A stretch of DNA of 64,000 bases from Gottfriedia solisilvae (GTDB lineage Bacteria > Bacillota > Bacilli > Bacillales > Bacillaceae_G): the NCBI RefSeq assembly GCF_002128405.1, contig NZ_NETJ01000004.1, forward strand, positions 496,001-560,000, in the 5' to 3' direction. The notes beneath the pieces are model-generated. The model ran no database searches and had not been told where the DNA came from. It saw nothing but the letters and a program-made list of their open reading frames with translations. Below are positions 10,480 to 18,768 of the stretch, in pieces (position 1 is the first letter of the stretch; each line of letters starts with the position of its first letter). Made by a program: the position numbers and the translations under genes.

Positions 10480-11676
10480 ATGTTTCTTTTTATTTGTATT
10501 ATTATAGCACTGCTATTGCTTATACTCCTTGCTGGTCTAGATCTTTATTTTGGCTATAAAGCTTTTCATAAACATGAAAAACCATGTCCATTTATTAGTA
10601 GAGACAGTCATACAAAATTAATTACTGACGGAAATGTCCTTTACAAGCACCTTCTAGACGACATCAAAGAAGCGACATCCAGTATAACGATGCTATTTTA
10701 CATTGTCCGAAATGATGATACTAGTGAACAATTCTTATCTTTACTTGAACAAAAAGCGCAGGAAGGCTGCCAAGTTAAACTGTTGGTTGATTGGATTGGT
10801 AGCTTCGGTCTTAAACGAAAAAGAATTAAACAATTAAAGGAAAATGGCGTAGAATTTCTTTTTAATCGACGTGCAGGCTTCCCATATACATTTTATCGAT
10901 TGCAACACCGTAATCATCGGAAAATTACAGTGATTGATTCTAAAGTAGGATACTTTGGTGGCTTTAATATTGGTAAAGAATACATAGGATTCGACGAAGA
11001 ATTAGGTTATTGGAGAGATTATCATATCCGAATGACTGGTGAAGGTGTTAGAGACCTCCACGCTCAATTTTTAATCGATTGGGTAAGAAGTGGTGGAACT
11101 TACTTTCCATTTGAAGTATCGAATGAAGTCATTAAAGGGGATACAGAACACCATTTTTACTCTTCAGATTTTACTCGTATAGAATTACTTTACAAGGAAC
11201 TAATAGACAATGCAGAAAAGCATATTTATATTGGAACTCCGTATTTTATTCCAACTAAGAAGCTAATGAATTCATTACTAGCAGCACTTCATCGTGGTGT
11301 CGATATTTGTGTTATGGTTCCTGAAAAAGAAGACCACAGACTTGTAAAAGAAGCTTCATTCCCTCATCTTTTACTCATTTTAGAGGGCGGGGGTAAAGTT
11401 TTTCATTATCAAAAAGGCTTTTTCCATGCCAAAGTTTTATTAATTGATGATTGTATATGTGACGTTGGCTCAGTGAATTTCGATCGTAGGAGCTTATGCA
11501 TTAACGATGAGTGGAGCTGTATTTTTTCAAGTAAACAATTTATTTTAAAAATCAAAGAAATGTTTATAAAAGATTTGGAAAACACGAAAACATATCCGAT
11601 TGATCATTATAAAAATACTTCATTTTTATGGAAATGTCGCAAGTTGCTTTCTAAACTGCTTTCTCCATTAATGTAA
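10480..11676 (+). CDS. clsB: Cardiolipin synthase (ClsB/YwjE type)
   Basis: Phospholipase D superfamily enzyme that makes cardiolipin from phosphatidylglycerol at the membrane. It has one N-terminal membrane segment and two catalytic HKD motifs, HRKITVID with GGFNIG and HAKVLLID with GSVNFDRRS. The ATG at 10480 has AAAGGAG upstream and gives 398 residues, the usual size for YwjE. An in-frame upstream start at 10399 would add 27 non-conserved residues without a ribosome site. It is divergent from fadF and followed by uvsE, matching B. subtilis order. Confidence 0.93.
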   Translation: MFLFICIIIALLLLILLAGLDLYFGYKAFHKHEKPCPFISRDSHTKLITDGNVLYKHLLDDIKEATSSITMLFYIVRNDDTSEQFLSLLEQKAQEGCQVKLLVDWIGSFGLKRKRIKQLKENGVEFLFNRRAGFPYTFYRLQHRNHRKITVIDSKVGYFGGFNIGKEYIGFDEELGYWRDYHIRMTGEGVRDLHAQFLIDWVRSGGTYFPFEVSNEVIKGDTEHHFYSSDFTRIELLYKELIDNAEKHIYIGTPYFIPTKKLMNSLLAALHRGVDICVMVPEKEDHRLVKEASFPHLLLILEGGGKVFHYQKGFFHAKVLLIDDCICDVGSVNFDRRSLCINDEWSCIFSSKQFILKIKEMFIKDLENTKTYPIDHYKNTSFLWKCRKLLSKLLSPLM

Positions 11677-11700
11677 AAAAGCAATTTTGAGGTGAAAAAT

Positions 11701-12654
11701 ATGAAAATTCGCTTTGGATATGTGTCACATGCATTATCTTTATATAATTGTTCACCAGCAAAAACGCTCACTTTAACTCGTTATAAAGCAATGGAACAGA
11801 ACGAAAGGTTAGATAAATTAATAGATGTTACATCCCAAAATATTAAAAATACATTTAGAGCACTTCATTATAATGTAAGTCAGCAAATCCCTTTATATAG
11901 AATGTCATCTTCTATGGTTCCGTTAGCAACTCATCCAGAAGTTGAATTTGATTATATCAATATCTTTCAAGACCAATTTAAAGAAATTGGAGAATTTATA
12001 AAAAAACATCAATTAAGAGTCAGCTTTCACCCAAATCAATTTACGCTTTTTACAAGTGATAAACAGCATATTACTGATAATGCAGTTATAGATATGGAAT
12101 ATCATTATAATGTTCTAGAAGCTATGGGAGTAGCTAACCAGAGTGTGATTAACATTCATGTTGGTGGTGCTTATGGAAATAAGGAGCTTGCGGTCAATCG
12201 TTTTTTTGAAAATATAAAAAAACTACCTGTTCATATTAAGAAACAAATGACACTTGAAAATGACGATAAAACATATACTACTGCTGAAACGCTAGAGATT
12301 TGTGTTAAAGAAAAAATCCCGTTAGTATTTGATTATCATCATCACATAGCAAATAACTGTGATGAGCCATTAGAAAGCTTATTACCAAAAATTTATCAAA
12401 CTTGGGAGTCAACTAGCTTAACACCTAAAATACATATCTCTTCTCCAAAATCAGATAAAGAATTTCGAGCTCACTCCGATTTAATCAATATCGATTTTAT
12501 CAAACCATTTTTTGATCTAGCAAAAGCAATTGGCGAGGATATTGATATAATGATTGAAGCCAAAAAGAAGGATATCGCATTGCTACAATTAATGGATGAT
12601 TTATCAAAAATTCGAGGCTACAAACGAATTGATGGAGGAACTATTGAAGTTTAA
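11701..12654 (+). CDS. uvsE: UV damage endonuclease
   Basis: UvsE/UVDE family metal-dependent endonuclease that nicks DNA 5' of UV photoproducts and some abasic sites. It is a TIM-barrel protein of 317 residues, the usual size. Metal-binding blocks are visible: [41 protein letters not shown] and HISSPK. The start is ATG at 11701, six bases after GAGGTG. It lies 24 nt after clsB and may be cotranscribed with it. In B. subtilis uvsE aids spore resistance to UV. Confidence 0.95.
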   Translation: MKIRFGYVSHALSLYNCSPAKTLTLTRYKAMEQNERLDKLIDVTSQNIKNTFRALHYNVSQQIPLYRMSSSMVPLATHPEVEFDYINIFQDQFKEIGEFIKKHQLRVSFHPNQFTLFTSDKQHITDNAVIDMEYHYNVLEAMGVANQSVINIHVGGAYGNKELAVNRFFENIKKLPVHIKKQMTLENDDKTYTTAETLEICVKEKIPLVFDYHHHIANNCDEPLESLLPKIYQTWESTSLTPKIHISSPKSDKEFRAHSDLINIDFIKPFFDLAKAIGEDIDIMIEAKKKDIALLQLMDDLSKIRGYKRIDGGTIEV

Positions 12655-12716
12655 AACGATTGTAAGTACTCTCCTTTCAATTAATGTATGTAGCGCGAAA
12701 TTCATATTTAAAAATC

Positions 12717-12755
12717 AAAAAAACGCTTGGAATAGCTTCCTAGCGTTTTCTTTTG
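12717..12755. terminator. Two-way terminator between uvsE and rsgI
   Basis: The hairpin has arms AACGCT/AGCGTT with an inner GGAA/TTCC helix. A-rich sequence lies on one side and T-rich on the other, so it can end both uvsE (+) and rsgI (-). Confidence 0.8.
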
Positions 12756-12763
12756 CAATCATC

Positions 12764-13774
12764 TCAATATTTATTTTGTCCTCGATCATGACCTTTGTTA
12801 TATCTGTTATCTCGCTGGTTATTGGAATCATCTTTACGATGGTTTTGAGCATTTTGTTTACGATCATTTGAATGATGATTCCCTTTACCTATCTGATGCC
12901 ATCTATTATCATTTTTCTTGTTTTTTTTTGAAGAGTCGTTCTTTTTATCATCATGGTTATGTTTATTTTCTTGCTGCTTTTTGTTTTCTTGATGATTTTT
13001 ATTAGACCCATTACCTGAATTTGAATGATTCTGTTTTTCTTTATTCTTATTACCCTTTTGATCCACTTGTTTCACAACGGTTTTCGAATCATTTTTTGTT
13101 TCATGTTTTATTGTATTAAACTTATTACTCGGTTGTTTGCTTATACCGTTCTTCTTATCTTTTTTATTTTTTGCATCTTTATTTTTTGGTACCTCTTTAA
13201 CTGGTTGCTCATTTTCAAAATGAGCATTACTTTGCTTGATATGATCTATTTCTTTACTTAATTTCTTTTGCTCATTACTAAATTTCTTATCCATTGAACC
13301 TGAAATCGAAACCTTTTCATCATGCTGAATAATCTCATTTTCCTCTAATTCAACAATCAGTTTTTCAGTAACATCTTTTACTGATTCTTTTTCCCAGTCC
13401 TTTAACTCAGCAATGATCTTTTTCCCTTGATCATTTTTTGCTTTCAGGGCAATAACTTTTAATTGTTTATCTAGAATCAATGAAACTTTAGCTTTAGATT
13501 CAATATTTACATAACCTGCTGCTAGTACTCTTTTTTTATTAAAATCTACAAGTACAAAAGACATTAAAATTAGGGCACTAGCAATCATAACAGGTACTAA
13601 TTTAGGAATAATTTTTTTCACTTTATTATTTACGATGACTGCATAGTTAGGGAACTGAATTTCTTCACCAATTGTATATGATGACAATAATCTTTTACAT
13701 TTTAAATATTCCCCATCTGGTGTAAGCACAATAACAGAATGAGAATTTATTTTTAAAACGATTCCTTTGTTCAT
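12764..13774 (-). CDS. rsgI: Anti-sigma-I factor RsgI
   Basis: Membrane anti-sigma factor that holds SigI inactive until a surface signal arrives. The N-terminal RsgI domain (about residues 1-55, starting MNKGIVLKINSHSVIVLTPDG) binds SigI. One membrane helix lies at about 56-76 (VPVMIASALILMSFVLV). The 260-residue outer part begins with a conserved segment of about 100 residues and ends in a very long, basic, Asn/Lys/His-rich low-complexity tail. It starts 2 nt after sigI with an AAGGGGGG ribosome site. The tail resembles no enzyme or carbohydrate-binding module that I recognise. Confidence 0.9.
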   Translation of the reverse strand: MNKGIVLKINSHSVIVLTPDGEYLKCKRLLSSYTIGEEIQFPNYAVIVNNKVKKIIPKLVPVMIASALILMSFVLVDFNKKRVLAAGYVNIESKAKVSLILDKQLKVIALKAKNDQGKKIIAELKDWEKESVKDVTEKLIVELEENEIIQHDEKVSISGSMDKKFSNEQKKLSKEIDHIKQSNAHFENEQPVKEVPKNKDAKNKKDKKNGISKQPSNKFNTIKHETKNDSKTVVKQVDQKGNKNKEKQNHSNSGNGSNKNHQENKKQQENKHNHDDKKNDSSKKNKKNDNRWHQIGKGNHHSNDRKQNAQNHRKDDSNNQRDNRYNKGHDRGQNKY

Positions 13775-13776
13775 CT

Positions 13777-14505
13777 TCAGTCCCCCCTTTTTAAATAACT
13801 TTGTAAATAAATATAATCATTCGCTGCAATGATGCACATGGCAATAATAAACTTTCTATGCTTCTCGAGCGTTTTACGGCTAAGTTCGACTTTACTTGTT
13901 AGTAGATTCATAGGCAGTTTTTTCTTTTTATATAGTAAGGTTAGCATTTCTTCATCAGAAGTAATTATTTCAACAACTGAGAATATATGCTCTCTCGTAT
14001 CTTCATGTTTAGGTGAAACGTCTACTAAACTATCTAGGGATATCCCAAACTGGTTTAGCATTTCATTAAAGTGAATAATCTCTTCTTTGCGGTTTAATTC
14101 ATCAAAATTCTTAATATATGAATCATATGCATGAAGGTCATATTCATTATGTAGTTCATCAGATTCTGATTGCGTTGCTGTAACATGCTGATGCCTAGAT
14201 TCTTTTCTAAAGTAATCTATTAACTCTCTTTTAATGATTAACTTAGCAAATGATAAAAATGATGCTCCTTTTTTATAGGAGTACAAATTGATCGCCTCGT
14301 GAAAAGCATGTAAGCCAATACTGTATTCATCATCCTGCTTGGTAATATATCTCCCACAAATTGTAGAAGTAGTATTCAAAATAAATGGCTCATATTGAAC
14401 GATAAAATCATCTAACTCTTTTGAAGAAGATTGTTGGATTGTTAAAACAATATCTTCAATTTTTTCTTTTCGTTTATATAGCGTCTGAAAAATTGCTAGT
14501 AACAA
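13777..14505 (-). CDS. sigI: RNA polymerase sigma factor SigI
   Basis: Alternative sigma factor used in heat and envelope stress in Bacillus. Typical SigI blocks are visible: EPFILNTTSTICGRYITKQDDEYSIGLHAF, here split by small changes, and LSFAKLIIKRELIDYFRK (region 2), with a C-terminal helix-turn-helix (LTSKVELSRKTLEKHRKF). Start choice is uncertain. GAGAGGAG lies 8 nt before a TTG at 14503-14505, giving a protein aligned with known SigI. An upstream in-frame ATG at 14563-14565 lies inside a hairpin. It is in an operon with rsgI, with a secreted DUF5667-type gene upstream. Confidence 0.88.
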   Translation of the reverse strand: MLLAIFQTLYKRKEKIEDIVLTIQQSSSKELDDFIVQYEPFILNTTSTICGRYITKQDDEYSIGLHAFHEAINLYSYKKGASFLSFAKLIIKRELIDYFRKESRHQHVTATQSESDELHNEYDLHAYDSYIKNFDELNRKEEIIHFNEMLNQFGISLDSLVDVSPKHEDTREHIFSVVEIITSDEEMLTLLYKKKKLPMNLLTSKVELSRKTLEKHRKFIIAMCIIAANDYIYLQSYLKRGD

Positions 14506-14553
14506 GACCACATCTCCTCTCAATAAATTCCTGGATTGGTTATCAAAACATAA

Positions 14554-14595
14554 GGCGCCACTCATTCATTAATTTAAATGAATGAGTAAGGCACC
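14554..14595. repeat. Hairpin in the sigI leader
   Basis: A perfect 11-bp inverted repeat (14560-14570 with 14577-14587, arms ACTCATTCATT/AATGAATGAGT) has a 6-nt loop. An outer GGCGCC/GGCACC arm has one mismatch and a two-base bulge. It lies between the DUF5667-type gene and the sigI ribosome site and has no good T-run on the minus strand. It could limit translation or processing of the sigI message, or be a protein-binding palindrome. Confidence 0.6.
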
Positions 14596-14692
14596 GTTTT
14601 AATGAACCTCATTACTAAAGCATATCGCATCTTTAATAATGTTTCATGTGATTTTTATAGAAAGGTTAATGGTAATTAATTACTTATTTATC

Positions 14693-15898
14693 TTATTTGT
14701 TATCTTTACCGTGATGACCACCATTTTCTTTCTCTTGGTGTTTCCCGTGATTCTCATGGTTTGCTTTATTTCCGTGTTTTTCGTTATGTTTCTCTTCTTT
14801 TTTAACTTCTTTTGCTGCACGTTTTTCTTCTTTTTCAGCACGTTTTGCTACGCGTTTCTCTTCTTTTTTAACTCGTTTCTCTTCTTTTTCTACTAATTTT
14901 AAAGCTTTTTTCTCAGCGTTTGGATGCTCTTTTTTAGTAGTCGGTGCAACTGCAACTTCATCATTTTTTTCTACTGTTTTTTCTTCTTCAATCACTTCAT
15001 TTTTAACAGCAGTATTCTCTTGCTCTTCTACATCTTCAATTTTTGTAATTGTAGTAATAACTTCAGGTGTAGTTTCTTTAGAAGTATCAGTTGTGTTTTC
15101 TGGATATTTAATTTCGATTACCGGTGTTAGTACTGATTCGTTACCTTCTGATTTTTTCATTAACTTTTCTAACTTATCAGCAATTTTATTAAAGCTTTTT
15201 TCGATATTATTAGCGATTGCAGCTTTAGCTTTAGGGTTTTTAACTTGATCTAACACATTTGCTAAAACTAGTAAGTTATTATTTAAGTGATGTTGGATTT
15301 TAGCAATTTCTTTTTGTTCTTTTGTCAGTTTCTTTGTTTCTTTTTCTACTTCAGTCTTTTCGTCTTCTGTAGTAGTTTCTTTATCTTCTGTTGTAGTATC
15401 TGTGTTTGTTGTTGTGTCTGTGCTTGTTGTTGTATCTGTGTTTGTTGTTGTGTCTGTGTTTGTTGTTGTGTCTGTGCTTGTTGTTGTATCTGTGCTTGTC
15501 GTTGTGTCTGTGCTTGTTGTGTCATCCACAGCAGGAAGCTCAACATCAACTTCTTTTTGAGCAATTTCCATTTTTGATACAGCTTCTTTAATTGTTTCTT
15601 TCGCTAAATCCTCTTTACCTTCTTTAATTAAAACGCGTGCTTCATGAATACGCTCTCCAGCAAACTCTGCTAATAATTCAGCTTCTTTTACTTTATTAGT
15701 TGTTAGTAAAAGTTGAATTTTTTCTACTGTTGTTTTAACGAAATAAAGGAAATCACCTTTTACTAAAGATGGATCTTCTTGTTTTAATGCATCTGTTGGT
15801 AATGCTGTTTCGTTTGTATCAGCAAGTGCTGAATTTGCCATTCCTAATTGTGATAATAATAAAGCCGTTGCAGTTGTATGTACTAATAATTTTTTCAT
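14693..15898 (-). CDS. Secreted DUF5667-type protein with Thr-rich repeats
   Basis: Predicted secreted protein of 401 residues with no known activity. A Sec signal peptide ends near ALADT (about residue 27). A DUF5667-like helical domain follows (about 40-118, beginning PSLVKGDFLYFVKTTVEKIQ). Next comes a linker of seven TDTTT(S/N/E) hexapeptides, then a helical segment (KEQKEIAKIQHHLNNN). The C-terminus is strongly charged, Lys/Glu then His/Lys/Asn-rich. A SigI-like promoter lies upstream and sigI-rsgI downstream with no clear terminator, so it is probably the first gene of an autoregulated envelope-stress operon. The family call rests on the N-terminal pattern only. Confidence 0.8.
   Translation of the reverse strand: MKKLLVHTTATALLLSQLGMANSALADTNETALPTDALKQEDPSLVKGDFLYFVKTTVEKIQLLLTTNKVKEAELLAEFAGERIHEARVLIKEGKEDLAKETIKEAVSKMEIAQKEVDVELPAVDDTTSTDTTTSTDTTTSTDTTTNTDTTTNTDTTTSTDTTTNTDTTTEDKETTTEDEKTEVEKETKKLTKEQKEIAKIQHHLNNNLLVLANVLDQVKNPKAKAAIANNIEKSFNKIADKLEKLMKKSEGNESVLTPVIEIKYPENTTDTSKETTPEVITTITKIEDVEEQENTAVKNEVIEEEKTVEKNDEVAVAPTTKKEHPNAEKKALKLVEKEEKRVKKEEKRVAKRAEKEEKRAAKEVKKEEKHNEKHGNKANHENHGKHQEKENGGHHGKDNK
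15386..15511 (-). repeat. Seven 18-bp tandem repeats within the DUF5667-type gene
   Basis: Seven in-frame 18-nt units encode TDTTT followed by S, N or E. Units differ by single bases, so copy number could change by slippage without a frameshift. Confidence 0.9.
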
Positions 15899-15934
15899 TA
15901 ATTTTCTCCCCTTTTGTTTATCTCACTATATACA

Positions 15935-15964
15935 TTCGAAAGAAGTTTTCATTTTAGGGGGGTC
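15935..15964 (-). promoter_or_regulatory. SigI-type promoter upstream of the DUF5667-type gene
   Basis: On the minus strand GACCCCCCTAAAATG is followed about 18-19 nt later by CGAA (15935-15938). SigI promoters described in Bacillus and clostridia have a -35 of the ACCCCC type and a -10 of CGAA. It lies about 40 nt before the start codon. No good SigA promoter is seen here. Identification is by motif only. Confidence 0.65.
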
Positions 15965-16073
15965 AAAATAAAAAAAAATAAATAAATTTGTCATTTAATG
16001 AAAAAAATTGTTTATTTCTGTGATTTTACGTTGTGGATTATCAGTTTTTCATATAGATAAAAACTGTTTAAGG

Positions 16074-16115
16074 CAATAAAAAAATACCATGGACTAATTT
16101 AAGTCCATGGTATTT
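16074..16115 (-). terminator. Terminator after argS
   Basis: A perfect 14-bp stem (16082-16095 with 16102-16115, arms AAATACCATGGACT and complement) has a six-base loop. TTTTTTATTG follows on the minus strand. Confidence 0.9.
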
Positions 16116-16126
16116 ACTATTTAACA

Positions 16127-17797
16127 TTACATTTTTTCCGGAGCCGCTACGCCAACTAATGCTAATGCATTTTGAAGTGTTACCTGAACAGCTTTCATTA
16201 ATGCAAGACGTGCTTTCGACTTATCAACATTTTCTGCATCAAGAACTTTTTCTGCATTGTAGAAGCTATGGAACGTACCCGCTAATTCAAATACATAGTT
16301 TGTAATATGATGTGGAGAACGTTTTGATGCCGCATGAGAAACAGCAGCTGGGAATTCTCCTAATTTCTTTAATAACTCATACTCTTTTTCAGATGATACA
16401 AGTCCATAATCAGCAGAACCATCAAAAACAATACCCATTTCTTCACCTTGGCGAAGGATACTACACACACGCGCGTGTGCGTATTGAGAGTAGTACACTG
16501 GATTTTCATTTGATTTTGATACAGCTAAGTCCATATCAAAGTCTAAATGCGAATCACAACCACGCATTGCAAAGAAATAACGAGTTGCGTCAACGCCTAC
16601 TTCTTCCATTAAGTCACGTAACGTAACAGCCTTACCTGTTCGTTTACTCATTTTTACTTTTTGACCATCTTGGTATAATTGAACCATTTGGATAATTTCT
16701 ACTTCAAGCGTATCAGCATTATATCCTAAAGCTTGGATTGCTGCTTTCATACGAGGAATATAACCATGGTGATCAGCTCCAAGTATATCAATTAATTTAT
16801 CCGCTCCACGTCCTAATTTATCACGGTGATAGGCAATATCTGGTGTTAAATATGTGTACGAACCATCACTTTTAATTAATACACGGTCTTTATCATCACC
16901 ATAAGTAGTTGAACGGAACCAAGTTGCTCCTTCTTCTTCATAAGTTTCGCCGCGTTCTTTTAAATCTGCAAGAGCCTCTAAAACTTTACCATTTTCATAT
17001 AATGAAGTTTCTGAATACCAAACATCAAATTCTACACGGAAATTGCGTAGGTCACGTTGTAATTTTTCCATTTCTAACTTTAAACCGTACTCACGGAAAA
17101 ATTTATAACGAGCTTCTTCTGGCTCGTTTACATAACGATCGCCAAATTCAGCAGCGAGTGTTTTTCCAATTTCAATAATATCTGCACCATGGTAACCATC
17201 TGCAGGCATTTCTTTTTCCATACCAAGTGCTTGCATGTAACGTGCTTCTACAGAAAGTGCAAGGTTATTAATTTGGTTTCCAGCATCGTTAATATAGTAT
17301 TCACGAGTAACACTATAACCTGCTTTATTTAAAATATTACATAAAGAATCACCAAACGCAGCACCGCGAGCATGTCCTAAATGTAAATCACCAGTTGGGT
17401 TTGCTGAAACAAACTCTACTAAAACCTTCTCACCGTTTCCAAAAGTAGTTTGTCCATAACCTTGTCCCGCTTCAATGATCGTCGGTATTAAATCTGTCAG
17501 ATAACTATTATCCATATAGAAGTTAATAAAACCAGGTCCAGCGATTTCTACTTTTTTAATACTAGCTTTACTTTGGTCAAAAGCATTTATTAATTCTTCT
17601 GCAATCATTCTTGGTGCTTTTTTAGCAACTCGAGCTAATTGCATTGCCATATTCGTTGAAAAGTCACCGTGAGCCTTATCTTTTGGTGTCTCTAAAACTA
17701 CTTGTGGCAATTGATCCTCTGTTGCTAATTCTGCTTTTAATACTGCAGCTTCTATCTCATCTTTTAAACGACTTTTTACTTGTTCTAAAGTATTCAT
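16127..17797 (-). CDS. argS: Arginyl-tRNA synthetase
   Basis: Class I synthetase that charges tRNA-Arg. The 556 residues include the HIGH-type motif as HLGH ([19 protein letters not shown]) and the KMSKS-type motif as KMSKRTG. It has the N-terminal ArgRS additional domain and the C-terminal anticodon-binding DALR domain (starting near [15 protein letters not shown]). Length is normal. The start overlaps the end of ywiB by 4 nt, so the two are translationally coupled, as in B. subtilis. Confidence 0.98.
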   Translation of the reverse strand: MNTLEQVKSRLKDEIEAAVLKAELATEDQLPQVVLETPKDKAHGDFSTNMAMQLARVAKKAPRMIAEELINAFDQSKASIKKVEIAGPGFINFYMDNSYLTDLIPTIIEAGQGYGQTTFGNGEKVLVEFVSANPTGDLHLGHARGAAFGDSLCNILNKAGYSVTREYYINDAGNQINNLALSVEARYMQALGMEKEMPADGYHGADIIEIGKTLAAEFGDRYVNEPEEARYKFFREYGLKLEMEKLQRDLRNFRVEFDVWYSETSLYENGKVLEALADLKERGETYEEEGATWFRSTTYGDDKDRVLIKSDGSYTYLTPDIAYHRDKLGRGADKLIDILGADHHGYIPRMKAAIQALGYNADTLEVEIIQMVQLYQDGQKVKMSKRTGKAVTLRDLMEEVGVDATRYFFAMRGCDSHLDFDMDLAVSKSNENPVYYSQYAHARVCSILRQGEEMGIVFDGSADYGLVSSEKEYELLKKLGEFPAAVSHAASKRSPHHITNYVFELAGTFHSFYNAEKVLDAENVDKSKARLALMKAVQVTLQNALALVGVAAPEKM

Positions 17798-18231
17798 GTC
17801 GTAGCCTCCTTAATTGATACTGTAATGTTATACGAACCAGCATTTTCGTCACCTACAAATAACTTATACCCTAATTGAAGGACACCTTTTAATGGACCTT
17901 CTGATACTAGAAATTGACATTTTTTAGTATATGCTTTCGTGTGGAATACACCTAATTCATTTGAAAATGTACCCTCAGTAGTCTGATTGACTTTGTAAAG
18001 ATGGCGCATTGTAACACCACCATTTCGAATGATTGTTACTTCACCTTTACCGATTTTCATCGTAGCTTTAACTTTTCGGTCCTCATGATTTTCATCAAAT
18101 AACAAGTATGTAAGATCATCTTTTTTATAGTATAGTCCATTTGCTTGAAAACTGATCTTCTCACGTCCACTTGGATCTTTAATCAATGTCTCAAAATCAA
18201 TTGAAACAGGAATTCCTAACTGTTCTTTCAC
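17794..18231 (-). CDS. ywiB: DUF1934 protein (YwiB family)
   Basis: Small cytoplasmic protein of 145 residues with a predicted lipocalin-like beta-barrel fold, of unknown function. The pattern matches Ywi[34 protein letters not shown] and a C-terminal [21 protein letters not shown]. It is always found upstream of argS in Bacillus and overlaps it here by 4 nt. No catalytic motif is evident. Confidence 0.88.
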   Translation of the reverse strand: MKEQLGIPVSIDFETLIKDPSGREKISFQANGLYYKKDDLTYLLFDENHEDRKVKATMKIGKGEVTIIRNGGVTMRHLYKVNQTTEGTFSNELGVFHTKAYTKKCQFLVSEGPLKGVLQLGYKLFVGDENAGSYNITVSIKEATT

Positions 18232-18367
18232 TTTTACACGTCCTTTTCCACTGAACGTAACGAATCACATCCAAAAATCATCTTTTCCCATTTTAGCATA
18301 ATCTAATAAAAAAAATAAAATAGGGAGGAAAAAAATATTGAAAAATATACTTTCTATTTAATTACAT

Positions 18368-18511
18368 GGCCTGTTAAAAAATAATGTTGATTTCCGTTAC
18401 AGGATGCTCGCTTTCCATGGGGCGTGAGCTGAGCCTCCTCGGCGAGCCTGCGGGGTCTCACCCTTCCCGCTACTCCCATAGGAGTCTCGCACCTTCCACT
18501 CCAATCAATCT
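18368..18511 (+). repeat. Dispersed GC-rich repeat, copy 1
   Basis: About 144 nt of GC-rich sequence in an AT-rich gap. It shares the blocks GATGCTCGCTTTCC, TGGGGCGTG, GAGCCTCCTCGGCG, GGGGTCTCAC and AGTCTCGCACCTTCC with copies at 45919-46105 and 57939-58090. All copies are intergenic and in the same orientation. Similar elements are common in Bacillaceae genomes; I know no transposase or function for them. Confidence 0.85.
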
Positions 18512-18603
18512 CTTTAAATATTCTAAGTTTAAAATTCTATAAGATTTTTTTCGAAAATGTCTTTTGTAAAATATCAACAATTAACATTAATAGAGCCAAT
18601 CAC

Positions 18604-18634
18604 AAAAAAAGGCATCTTTTCGATACCTTTTTTG
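18604..18634. terminator. Terminator downstream of the 18.65-18.77 kb element
   Basis: The arms AAAAAAGGCATC and GATACCTTTTTT (18605-18616 with 18622-18633, one wobble) have a 5-nt loop. The hairpin works on either strand. On the minus strand it would end transcripts from the MFS gene plus the structured element. Confidence 0.75.
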
Positions 18635-18640
18635 CGAAAT

Positions 18641-18760
18641 TTTAGATTATCAAACACTTGTCTCTCGCTGCGTGAAAGCCTGATGAGGAGCGTTTTTACC
18701 TGAGAAGGTAATCAGGCAAGTAAGCGAAAGCATGCGTTTGGCAGACAGTCTATAGAGTTT
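18641..18760 (-). ncRNA. Possible structured RNA or MITE-like element after the MFS gene
   Basis: This 120-nt stretch between the MFS stop and a strong terminator holds nested helices. GCCTGAT/ATCAGGC (18678-18684 with 18711-18717) encloses TACCT-GAGA-AGGTA (18697-18701 with 18706-18710), a stem with a GNRA-type loop. Outer pairing is seen between 18669-18674 and 18731-18736. It is more GC-rich than the surrounding DNA. It could be a 3' UTR-derived small RNA, a structured leader remnant or a non-autonomous repeat. It matches no riboswitch class I can recall. The strand is chosen only because a terminator follows on the minus side. Confidence 0.35.
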
Positions 18761-18768
18761 ACTAGAAA

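Noticed and set aside
14639-14896. Phe-rich plus-strand frame of 85 codons, membrane-like
   Set aside because: It is antisense to the Lys/Glu-rich end of the DUF5667-type gene, which creates poly-Phe by base composition.
15287-15577. Cysteine-rich plus-strand frame of 96 codons
   Set aside because: It is the antisense of the Thr-rich tandem repeats in the secreted protein gene; the Cys pattern is a by-product of the repeat.
18679-18690. CTGATGAGGAG resembling a hammerhead ribozyme core
   Set aside because: The matching CGAAA and stem arrangement are not in the right places, and the CCTGAT bases pair better with ATCAGG downstream.
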